From contig JAHRBC010000005.1 of assembly GCA_022702545.1 (NCBI GenBank), positions 310,001 to 374,000 on the forward strand: a stretch of 64,000 bases of DNA, in the 5' to 3' direction. Made by a program: the position numbers and the translations under genes. This document shows positions 1 through 9,893 of the stretch, in pieces (the first letter of the stretch is position 1; each line of letters starts with the position of its first letter). Source of the stretch: Phycomyces nitens. Taxonomy: Eukaryota > Mucoromycota > Mucoromycetes > Mucorales > Phycomycetaceae. A model generated the notes under the pieces. It saw only the letters and a list, made by a program, of their open reading frames with translations. It was not told the origin of the DNA and did no database searches.

Positions 1-1756
1 GCTAAAGATGCCCAAAAATCTTGGGATCTAGTATAGTCGGCCCCTTGTTCTTTAAGAAGAAGTTCATATCTGGTACAAGCTCCATGCTTATCTCTTTTAG
101 ATATGGATTTCCAACTAGGCAATGGTCCAAGAATCCAAACAAAAGAGAGAGTATAGCCAGTTTGCCGCATCAATTTTTTTAAAAGTATGGAATATAGACT
201 TGTCTTTCTGGATTATCTCAATCTCAAGATTATTACTCATCATGTTAGTAATATATGGCCAAGTTATACGAGAGATGTTATACATTAGTCTTGGTACTAG
301 GGCATTGGAATACTATTACTTTAAAGTTAGTTAAAGATATTATTATTTTATTAGTTACTTACATCAGAATGGATAACAATATTACCCTTTGAGCATACGA
401 TCTGGTTCTAATCATGTGAATGCTTCGAATCTCTAGTTGCATGTCTTGGCCCTTTTGTAAATTAAAGTGTCTCTTGAATATTCCAGAGCAACTAGATGGC
501 TGAATTATCTGTGATGTTCATAGTAAAAGATTAATAATTAGAGATGTGAGTTTGTTGTGAAGGAAAAATTTTCTTGGACTTGTGATTATTTTCATAAAGT
601 GTACACTGAATCTATGGGTATTTACAATTGGTTGGATTTATCCAATCATATTCATGGTTAGCTTTTTCAACAGCTTGGAAATTGTTTGTGTAGAGTTTTA
701 TCGAGCGATATTTTATGTATTCTTGTCTTTCACCCAACTGACTTTTAATAATTCTCAATTACAATCTATATTTTCCAAAAATGTAATATCTGTAGTTAAA
801 ATATCATTTTTCTCTCTTCTGAGTTTATATTTTGGGATTTAGCTTGCTTTTTGTTTCAATTCCAAAAAATCATCAAGTTTTGGCTATTATAGACCCAAAA
901 TAAATCTCCGATTTCAAAAAACTGCTCCTTTTTCCTGTAGTGTAGAATAAAGAGTCTATTAGAATATAGTCATCAGAAAGTAAAATATATATATTGCGGT
1001 ACTTACAGGCATCATAACAAACATTTTATACTCTTTGATCCTGTTTTGAAGTACCACAGTTAGTATAATGTATGCTGAAAGTATAAGAGACTTGTTTTAA
1101 AATAACTTACTTTATATCATTGGCCACAACACGGCAATATAAATGAGAGATGAGCCAAAAGAATCTATAACAGATATTTAGTAACTGTAAAACAAAAAAT
1201 AATATTTTATATATATTTACCATAATATTTTTCAAGAGCCAAGACCAAAGTAAGGATAATAGGAAAGCAGAGTATAGAAAGATGATGAGTACTTGTACTA
1301 GGCATAATAATATCTTACGTTTGCATGTCTTGTTTGGTCTTTCAAGTAGAAACAAAGGGAGAATATACCCTCTATAATCAAGTCCCATAGTCAGTAAAAA
1401 TAAAAAATATATTAAAAAAACTTACCGTGTATTGAGTATCAAAAATAATAAGAGAGGAAAAGAAGGAGAAAAAGGAAAAAAAAATGGACTCTGACCAAGA
1501 TGTCTGGATTGTAAAATAAAATATGATTGGTAAATTGAAAAAATCCAAAAGAAGATGCCAATTTGTGTATCCAATGTTTATACTTCTCTGAGTTGAAAAG
1601 ACGTTTTGATCGTATTAAAGAAGTAGAAAAATTCTCTTAAATATCATATCAAACAAACCAAACCAACCTCTCTTACTTGCTCTTTTTACTTGTATGTATA
1701 TATACATATACCAGCATATTTATTTATATTAATTGATATTGATTTATTTGTAGAAA
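1..1756. other. AT-rich spacer, no convincing gene
   Basis: Only short, low-complexity reading frames are present, rich in Ile, Phe and Leu as expected from AT-rich DNA. I see no domain and no splice-joined coding series. The stretch probably holds decayed transposon DNA, since a CACTA-type terminus lies at 929-942. Confidence 0.6.
929..942 (-). repeat. Candidate CACTA-type transposon terminus
   Basis: The reverse complement reads CACTACAGGAAAAA, which resembles the canonical terminal inverted repeat start of CACTA (En/Spm) elements. In this orientation the element would lie to the left of 942. I did not find a matching partner end in the window, so it could belong to a separate or truncated element. 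Confidence 0.4.
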
Positions 1757-2994
1757 ATGTACAACTTTGACCCTTCCTGTATTTCAGTGAACAATCCCAT
1801 GTTTGCTGCTATTACCCATAGTGCAATGGCCAACAATAGTAGCATGCAAGCACCTCTAATTGCTGCTACTAGCCCAGTACCAGCAGTTGTTCAAAACTTT
1901 CAAGGACTAGAAGATCCTGTTCTCACCTTGTTGCATTCAACCAATGCAAATATCAATAGTCTTGCTGATCAAATAAAAATGATTATGACTATTGTTGGGG
2001 ACTCCAAAGGTTTAATCACCCGTTTGGAGCAAACAGTAAAGGAGATTGTTGCTGCCCAGACAGTCATCAGCACCACTCCAGTCAGCCAAAACACGGCAGT
2101 AGAGATCTAGAGGATGCCAGATTTTCGATCTCTTTTGGAGGAAAATCATGTTTCTGGAAAAAGACATTGTCAGATATCTGTAAGTTTTGTTAGAAAGCAT
2201 AATGATGGTAAATATATTAAATGCTTTATTCATAGAAAATGATCAATGCTTACTTGAAAAAGCCAGATTTTAAACACATTGATCCTTTAAAAGAAGCTGA
2301 AAATGATGCAAAACCAGGGTGGTGCCTGACCAGTTACTTTAAAGGTGGATACAACCATGGTTTGGCTATGATGTTGACTGCCAACCTGAGAAACCAGGAA
2401 GCTTCTGTTGGGGTTGCAACAAGCGATCTTGCCAGAATAGTTAAAAACCATTTCTGCAATCAGGTGTGTCAGTTTCGCAGATCTCCAGAGGCTGCAGATA
2501 AAAAACGATTGGCATCTAGAAGGCATCAGCGTGGTGTGGCAGTAAGTTTTGGGCAATCACTTTAATAAATATAGTTTTATTTAAATTGATGAAATAAATA
2601 TCTAGCTTCTTCGACGTTGTTCATGTGCATATGCCAAGTATAAAGAACAGATTGACCAAGTGATGGGAAAGGCCGACTGTGTCAAGGTGTTGCAAAAGGC
2701 CGCAATGTCAGATGATGAGACTGATGGTGAAGATCAGCTCACAGCCTACCAACCAAGCTGGAGAAGTGATGAGGTAATGTATATTTAAATATTATTCTTT
2801 ATATTAAAAATTAAATATAATTAATTATTATAATATAGCTCCAAAAGTTCCTGGACATGGTTGACAATTTTGCTTCCCAGTCTTTGAAGAAGAAAGCAGC
2901 CTGATTGTTGAAGCGTGTTGCAGCTGTAAAAGAAGCTGAACTGCCTGTTGATTTAGCAGTCCCACTCCCTCAATGGGCTGTAAAAAATAATTAA
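1757..2994 (+). pseudogene. Accessory gene of a CACTA-like transposon, two nonsense codons
   Basis: Four exons join in one frame: 1757-2179, 2236-2541, 2606-2773 and 2839-2994, each bounded by GT-AG. They would give about 350 codons. Two in-frame stops interrupt it, TAG at 2108-2110 and TGA at 2902-2904. The protein has a hydrophilic N-terminus, a middle block with RRHQRGVALLRRCSCAYAKY, then an acidic MSDDETDGED stretch followed by QPSWRSDE and FLDMVDNF. I cannot name the family with certainty. It lies tail to tail with the CACTA transposase at 3091-6508, with a gap of about 100 bp, so I infer that it is the second gene of the same element. Its function is unknown; DNA binding or a regulatory role is only a guess. 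Confidence 0.6.
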
Positions 2995-3090
2995 ATATAT
3001 TCTATTTTATTCTATCTTATTTATCCGAGCATATATTCCCAATATTTTTGATTATGTTGATAGTAAAAAAAAGGTATTATATATATATAT

Positions 3091-6000
3091 TTATGCGTAT
3101 ATTTTTCTAAGTAAAGGGACAATGAGTATCTTAATGTTTCCACTTTCTGTTCTATGCTCTCCAATGGCGACTGACAACAGAATATGATGTACTGACAGAA
3201 TGTTTTGGTAATCGCCTCTGGTAAACGTTGTCTTGCACAGCTCTACATCTTGCCCACTTCTTACATCTTGGCTAGCAGTCTGGTACCACTTGACATATGC
3301 AAAAACATGCTGATCAAATTGGCCAGTTCTTGGATCATAAATGGCGTTTGAAAAAAGGTATTGGATTTGGCCAGTGAATGCACTAATCCCACGGTCATTG
3401 TTCTCACCAAATAATGCTTGTATGTATGATCCATGGTTGGTCCTACTATTGCTACCTTTATAAATCTGGCTGAGAAGATTGATAAAAGGAATCTTCTGAA
3501 TCATATTGCTAATCATTTTCTGGCCAAAAACTGCGTCTCTGTAGCTCTGTAAAGAGGCATTGCCATATGATATCTGGTAGAATTTGAGCAAGTGGGCATA
3601 CTCTTCTTCTTTCATTGGGCTGTGTGCACTGAGAGTGAGAGGGTGGGTAGATGGTAGTAATGGCACATTCCCCTTGACACCAAAGATGTTTAATTCAGCA
3701 AGGTCAAGAAAGTTTTTCAGATTGAATCCAGTAGGAGGGATGGGAGTATATGGCATGGAGACGATAGTAACAGCAGGAATAGTATGTACAAGTTCAGAGA
3801 TCAAGGAAGTGTGGGATTTGTTTTCTATAAATGGCAAAATTCCATAAGCAAGGTCAACTTTACAAACATCCTCAATGTACTTTCTTATAAAGGTTCCCTC
3901 AAAACCATCTTTCTTATTTGTTGAGTAGTTTTTCAAGATACCATTATATCTTTCAAAGCTGAATAGCCAATATCCATATACTGGGCCGAAGTTCAGGATT
4001 GTTTCTTGAATATGAAGATGAAGATGTATATTTGGTGAGATAAATTCTATGCCATATATGTTCTGACATTGACAGCCAAACAACTCCAGACAGTAATGTG
4101 CCTCAGCCAACTCGTCTTTTGATATACTTGGTCTTGCCAAGTATCTGCATGCATTTACAAAACACATCCAATTGTCAAGATTTTCTTGTGGTAAATGGCC
4201 CAACAAAAGAACAGGAGAGTAGACTAGGCACCAAGATCTCCACTCATCAGCCTTCATGAAAGGAAAATCCTTTCCAATTTTCTTTCTCAACGATGTGAAA
4301 TCTGGGAGAAGGATCATGGTCTTGGCCTGTTGCTGCATTTCTATCAAGTGTCTATTGGTAATCAGGCCAGCTGATCTCCACTTCTCCATCATACGTTTCG
4401 CAGTTCCCAGAAAGAAGTTATGCATTGGGTCAATTATGGTGCACTCTACTACATTAAAGTACTTAAGATTATGGAGTTCCGACCAGCAGACACCATTCTC
4501 TCTTTCCATCCTCTTCTGTTCAGTATCATTTGACACATTTTTCCAGGCAGCAGCATGTTGGCGGTTTTCTGTATCAGTTTGAGCCACCCACTCTGAGAAA
4601 ATGAACCCAGAATAGTATCGCGTGATGTGTTTGGTTGTGTAGTGTAGATGTCCAAACGGCGGCAAGAAAAATGTAATATAACTCCAATGTAATCAATGTC
4701 TTGTCACTAAATGAACCAAAAACTAAATCGCAATACCAGAGGCAGTTATACACAGAAGGAAAAAATATTATAGAACATAAAAAAAACGATCCTTTATTCA
4801 GTTGATTTCTTTTTAGTATTTTATAGTAATTGTTAGATCTTTTTTGGGGTGAATGAGAAATAGGATGAGATTGCGTTTAGATGAGAATAGAGATAAAGTT
4901 TATCTTGTACAACCTGTTGATGAGATGGTAGGTGATCTTCTTTACCAATCTCTGCTAACCTTCTTACTTGTGAACTAGTCAAGAAATTTAGACAACGTGC
5001 ACGCACAACAATAGTCCATTCTAGTATTTCCAGGAAGGCAAGAAAATCTGCGATTACACTTGTGGCAGGCGTTTGTACTGGCATGGGATGTAAATCCACA
5101 TGCTTTATGGGCAGCAGGAATATCACAAGCAACCAAAAGGAGAGCTGTGCAAACAAGAGCACCAGAAGGGCAATGGAAGGTTGGCATAATGATACCACCA
5201 TACAGTTTCTTGAGTTCGACAACAAGAGGGGCCAAGTAGTGATTGATTTCACTCGTTCTTGCTTCTTTTGGACCTGGCATCAAACCAACAAGTACTACGT
5301 TCTCCTTCTTATATCTCTCCTCTCTTGGCAAGTTGTTGATTGATAGGTAAATCACTCCACAAGAATAAGCAACCCCATCAAAAGGCTGGAACCAGTCAAT
5401 ATTCAATGTGAGCATCAGAGATCACTCATGGGCTACAAATTGCACATCGTTTTGGTCTTTCAGTGCACCCCACTTTGCTCCATTGTAAATATCAAACAGT
5501 GTGTCAGGAACTTGTTGTCTGAATCTCCAATGGTTGACCATGCATTTAAATTCAGGATGGCGGAAGAGAGAAGACAAGGTGTTTGTAACCGAGTTGTACA
5601 TGTACACCCTTTTTGGTGGAGCCAAGCTACTGGATGATCCCAAGAAAAGCTCATTTTCACACATAATTCCGGAAAGCTTTCTGAAAGTACAGCACTGTGG
5701 AACCATCTCGGACTCGGAATATATCTTGTGGCATTCACCACAGGCCACATAACGTTGAACTCCTTTTGTTACTGAATTCAACCCTGTCATATTGTAGAGG
5801 GCATTCAGACTCAATGGCAGGTGGAACAATTGCCCAAATTGAGCCAAAACCTCATTAATGAACTTGATCAATATGACACCGCCTGAGTTGACAATGTATT
5901 TGGAGATGAAGAATGCAGCAAAGGAGGCAATGAATAGATGAGTTGGGTTGGTTGGCATATCAAAGACAAAGGATTGGTCTATTTATTTATTGAATTAATA

Positions 6001-6508
6001 TCTCTGATATTTTTTAAAAAATATTTTGCAATTTTACTAACCTTTAATTGTCTCATATTCTTCTTCAAAGGTATCAGAATTCACGGATTCCACACTCTCA
6101 GCATCATCATCAACTTCAGCAAAAGGTGAGCTTGGCATTTCTTCATGGGCTATAAAATCAAAATATTATAGACAACAATTAGTTAAAAGCTTTTAATAAA
6201 ATTATATACATACATTCAACATGAGTCTCAACAATGATGTCGGTCTCAATCTCCATGTCATTGTCATTGCCATTCACATTCATGGTCATTGCTTCAGGGG
6301 CCAATGCTATATTATATAATATTATTAAATTTCCACCAAAAAATTATTTGTGTCTGTACATACATGAATCCTGTCTTTGTAATCTTCGCAAAATATCATC
6401 AGCAACATGTCTGCGATATGTTTGGGCTGATACCAGCTCAAATGTTCTGCCAGTTGGCGAGCATACAGAGCACTTGCATTTAACTTCGTTGCTTAAGTAA
6501 AAAGACAT
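3091..6508 (-). pseudogene. CACTA-type (Tnp2 / Transposase_21) transposase, disrupted
   Basis: Exons read on the minus strand are 6508-6364, 6306-6214, 6149-6042, 5978-5010 and 4610-3091, and they sum to exactly 945 codons. The N-terminus has a CxC..C zinc-binding-like segment (CKCSVCSPTGRTFELV) followed by TYRRHV. The core has LTLNIDWFQPFDG, LVGLMPGPKEAR, CHKCNRRF, then VECTIIDPMHNFFLGTAKR and WLFSFERYNGILKN, all typical of fungal and plant CACTA transposases. An in-frame TGA at 5424-5422 falls just before LTLNIDWFQPF. A 399-bp insertion (4611-5009) splits the residues that would read DYSGF. The copy is therefore inactive by itself. The convergent gene at 1757-2994 is its likely partner. Confidence 0.85.
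4611..5009. mobile_element. 399-bp insertion in the transposase, 6-bp target duplication
   Basis: AATAGT occurs at 4611-4616 and again at 5010-5015. Removing 4611-5009 brings the transposase codons on both sides back into one frame at a motif conserved in the family. The inserted piece has no GT...AG boundaries in the gene's orientation, so it is not an ordinary intron. I see no clear terminal inverted repeats and no coding content, so the type of inserted element is unknown. Confidence 0.6.
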
Positions 6509-6674
6509 TTTAAGTTGTTTTGTATTTAAAAAAATTAACAGGAAAGGGTAACCATTTGAAAATATGTTTTTTTTATAGTTTTTATAACACAAATGTAACG
6601 ACCAAAAGGTAAATCATATTTATTATCCAATAGAACAGACTGAAAGCTACTGGCGCAGTTGAAAATAAAAAAGT

Positions 6675-7916
6675 TTATTGAGTTCGATTTTGATACACTT
6701 GTACCTTTAATTCCACTGAAATATCTCTAAATGAAAGTGTATATTTTTTGCAGTGAGTAGGGTCAGCCATGAGTTCATCAATTTTGCCTGCAGCAATTTT
6801 GATATCTATCCAAGAGTCTTTCTGCTTCTTGGACGTGCCTACCGTTGCATCACATACAGTGATTACTTTGGTGGTGTAGGTGGCGGCTGGGGTGATGGAG
6901 ACATCTTCAGCTTCAGGAATGTTGATATCTTCATCCTGTTGTGGAGAAGGGATCAGGATGGTTGGTGGTGTGTTAGGAGAGGTAGAGTCCACTGAGATAG
7001 CGGAGTTCACAGGCTCATTGGCCTTGTCTCTTGTTTCTTTGGCAGCAGCCATCTCAGCGGCATGCTTCAGGGCTGCGGCTTCTTTGTAGGCAGTGTGGGA
7101 GGGGTGGTCTGGGCAAAGGGTTTTGTTGGCCAAATGGCCTGTTTCACTGCAGCGGTGGCAACAAGGAGGACGTGTGGGGCAAGCCGAGATGAGATGACCC
7201 TCCTGATGGCAGTACCAGCAATGGGGAGGCATAGCCTTGGATTGGGCCATCATTGGAGCATTGAAAGATCCACTGATGTGGATGCGGGGTTGGAGTGGTC
7301 GGGCCTGAGAAACTGCTGAGGTATCCAGGAATACAGCTGCTTCCCCTCAGAATTGCCCATGATGGTCCACATAGTCACAGACATGGATGACCTTGCCATA
7401 AGGTGCCATGGCTGTCTTGAGGGGATCACAGAGATTGATCTCAACTTGGCATGCGGGGATGTCGTAAAGGTTGACCTTGACGATGTTGGCATCCAAGGAG
7501 AGACCAGGGGATGTGACGATTTGAGAGCCTTTAAAAGTGAGACCATCAGTGATGGCTTTGTGTCTTGTCTTGGGTTTTGGGAAGAGAACTTCAACAATAA
7601 GATCCTGTGACTTGGATTGATGGAGGATGTAGGACGCTGCTGGTCCAAGTTGTTAGACCATCAGCTCACAGAACTCATCATCCAAAGCAATCTTGCCAAT
7701 GTGGAAAACAACACTAGTCAGATTGATCATTCTAGCCCAGGCGGCTGCAACAGCATCCTGGCTAAGAAGAGCTTCACTTCCTGGAGAAGTGAAGAGTAGG
7801 AGAACCTTGTTAGGTTGTACAAGGGGTCTAGGGGGGAGATTGTGAAGCGAGGTGTTTACTCCATTCCATGTGCCTGAGCATTTGTCAATGTTGGACAAAA
7901 GATCAGAATTAGACAT
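6675..7916 (-). pseudogene. CCHC zinc-knuckle gag-like protein (non-LTR ORF1-like)
   Basis: A single frame of 414 codons runs from the ATG at 7916 to 6675 and is broken by TAA at 7655-7653 and TGA at 7349-7347. Near the middle are two zinc knuckles, CWYCHQEGHLISAC (CX2CX4HX4C) and CHRCSETGHLANKTLC (CX2CX4HX5C). They are followed by an Ala/Glu/Lys-rich region and an acidic Pro/Thr-rich tail. This layout fits the nucleic-acid-binding ORF1 of fungal non-LTR retrotransposons or a domesticated gag. No reverse transcriptase follows it, since the CACTA transposase occupies the downstream side, so the element is truncated or the gene stood alone. I infer an RNA-binding role from the knuckles. Confidence 0.7.
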
Positions 7917-8316
7917 GTTTGTTGTTATTTTTTAGGTATCTGTATATTTGTATTATAAATTTATTTGTAAAGTTTTATAATGGAAAGAGAGGTTTGTAAA
8001 TATATTGAACGTTTTGTTTATACAATCAATAAAAAAGCAAGAATTGTAAAAATTGATATAGTTTATAAAAATGAAAAAAATAGTGCCAATTTAATTTATT
8101 TATTTTGCAAAGTCAATTAAAATGTGTACTATTTTGCATCAAATCTGCACTTTAGAGCTCATATATGAAATAAAATACAAAATTAGATCTCATCATTAAA
8201 AAATCATCAAAATGATAGAGTTAGAATTCATTTTTAAAAATTTGTAATAATTCAAAATCTCTAATTCTGGCTAATACAACCCTTCTTTTGCAGTGCCTAG
8301 TCAGACAACAACTTCT
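7917..8316. other. AT-rich spacer between relic elements
   Basis: This is low-complexity AT-rich DNA without a usable reading frame or recognisable RNA gene. Confidence 0.6.
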
Positions 8317-8739
8317 ATGCCCAAGTGTAAGTCCAACATCTCAAAGTATCTCTTAGATCCTGAGATTTTTGTGGGAGGACCCAACACTGAGTCTCTTTCT
8401 TGGTTACAACATATGGAGCAGCTCAAGTGAGGTGTTGGAATGAGTAATGAAGAGGTGATCCTGGTGGCTGCGACACATTTCTGGGGAATGGCTGTGAAGT
8501 GGTAGGCAATCCACAAAGAGGAGATCATTATGTGGGAGAAGTTTGTCGAGGAGTTTAAGAAGCAGTTTGCTGCAAGGCATATGGAGGACATCTGGTGGAA
8601 CGAAATTAAGCAGATTTGCCAGGGTCAAGGACAGAGTGTTGGCAATGTTGCTCTGAGATTACTACGGCAAAAAAAAAATGGTAATATAACTGCCAATTTT
8701 TCTGATTTTAGACTGCTTTTCTCCACAGATTGTGATTGA
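8317..8739 (+). pseudogene. Ty3/gypsy Gag relic
   Basis: The frame from about 8317 reads a segment with FVGGPNTESLSWLQHMEQL, then ILVAATHFWGMAVKW, then IMWEKFVEEFKKQFAAR. This matches the retrotransposon Gag domain (PF03732 type), in which a WLxxME...W.xF...F pattern is usual. It is broken by TGA at 8428-8430 and TAG at 8503-8505 and decays after about 8690. No protease or polymerase follows, because the DIRS element starts about 170 bp further on. The exact left limit is uncertain by a base or so. Confidence 0.7.
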
Positions 8740-8976
8740 AAGGTAATGTCATTGATCCCGATTTATAAAAGTTGCATGGAATCTCTTTTTCTTTGGCAAT
8801 GAGGTAGTTGTAGTACCATAGAAAGGGCCTGTAAATTTTTAGGCAACCTTGTTTATTGAAATGAGTATTTTATTTGGTGTTGAAGATGTTGAGCATTCTT
8901 GAAAAAAATAATTGTCTATCCACCCCTGACGGAGTGTCAGACAATCCAGATTGTCCATCAGGAACTCCGTCCTTCC

Positions 8977-9055
8977 AATGAGGTTTAGGCTTTCTAAGCC
9001 ACGCTTTTTATTCTTTATAGTTAAAATTTTTCTACCCTTCTAGTCCCTTATCTCT
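8977..9055 (+). repeat. DIRS left inverted terminal repeat (shared core)
   Basis: These 79 bp are a perfect reverse complement of 12972-13050. The outer part, 8911-8976, is the left extension that is copied inverted in the internal complementary region. Confidence 0.93.
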
Positions 9056-9099
9056 TTCAAGCCACGCATCGAGGCTCAATTAAAGTTATCTGAAACAAT

Positions 9100-9885
9100 A
9101 TGAACAATGCACCTGCAATCTCCTACGAAGAAATTCAGGAACTCATTGCCTTCAAGAGACAATGGGAGAACGAGCAACAGCGAAAGCTCGACGTTACCCC
9201 TGAACTTCCCCAAGAGATCCGGGAAGACTTGGAGCTACCTCGCTCCACTCTCAAGAAGCTCTGTGCCACGTTCAGTCGCACCAGAAGCCAATATGATGGA
9301 GGCCGGTGGACAAAAAACACCGTCATCAATAAGCAGATCCTGGCAGACATTGGGAAGGGAACAATTTCCACAACCGCAGCAGTCCAGGCCAGATACAAAG
9401 ACTCAGAGAAGCTTAGAACGATGGCGGATGCCTCTACAGGGGTCTTTGAGGCGATCCAAACCATCATTGCTGGAGGGGAAGGAGTTCCCCACAACCAATT
9501 GCTCGATCTCGCCGAACATGTGCGGCGCCAAGCAGTATTTGGGTATGGATCTGCCCAGCAGATCGACGAAGAAGCAAGACTCTGGCTTGACAAGGCCTAT
9601 GGGGTCCCTGAGTACCTGCGAGGTACAGATGACGACAAAGACAAGAACTTGGCGTATGATCCAGCCTTTGTCAAGTCTCTCCAGGCCACCAAGTTCGAGC
9701 AGGCTGTCCTGGCCAAAGCCATGGCACCCAATCGCAACCACAACTCCTCATTTAGCTCACGAGGACGTTATAATGACAGAGGCCGTGGACGAGGACGAGG
9801 CCGTGGAGGGTTCCAGCAACCCAACAATTCTCCTCGAACGGGAAACGAACAACCTGTCCGCCCAGCTCAAGGGGCAGGACAGTAG
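9100..9885 (+). CDS. DIRS ORF1, gag-like protein
   Basis: This is a 261-residue open frame, first in the element, with its ATG 44 bp after the left repeat. The N-terminal two thirds are hydrophilic and helical (EEIQELIAFKRQWENEQQ). The C-terminus holds an Arg-Gly run (RGRGRGRGRGG), a usual RNA-binding feature of DIRS and other Gag proteins. No zinc knuckle is seen. It ends 8 bp before the ATG of the polymerase gene. By position and composition it should bind the element RNA; I see no enzymatic motif. Confidence 0.8.
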   Translation: MNNAPAISYEEIQELIAFKRQWENEQQRKLDVTPELPQEIREDLELPRSTLKKLCATFSRTRSQYDGGRWTKNTVINKQILADIGKGTISTTAAVQARYKDSEKLRTMADASTGVFEAIQTIIAGGEGVPHNQLLDLAEHVRRQAVFGYGSAQQIDEEARLWLDKAYGVPEYLRGTDDDKDKNLAYDPAFVKSLQATKFEQAVLAKAMAPNRNHNSSFSSRGRYNDRGRGRGRGRGGFQQPNNSPRTGNEQPVRPAQGAGQ

Positions 9886-9893
9886 AGTGCCTC

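Noticed and set aside
122..842. Two small open frames (70 and 86 codons) near the left end
   Set aside because: Their composition is that of AT-rich noncoding DNA, there is no domain and no splice-joined continuation.
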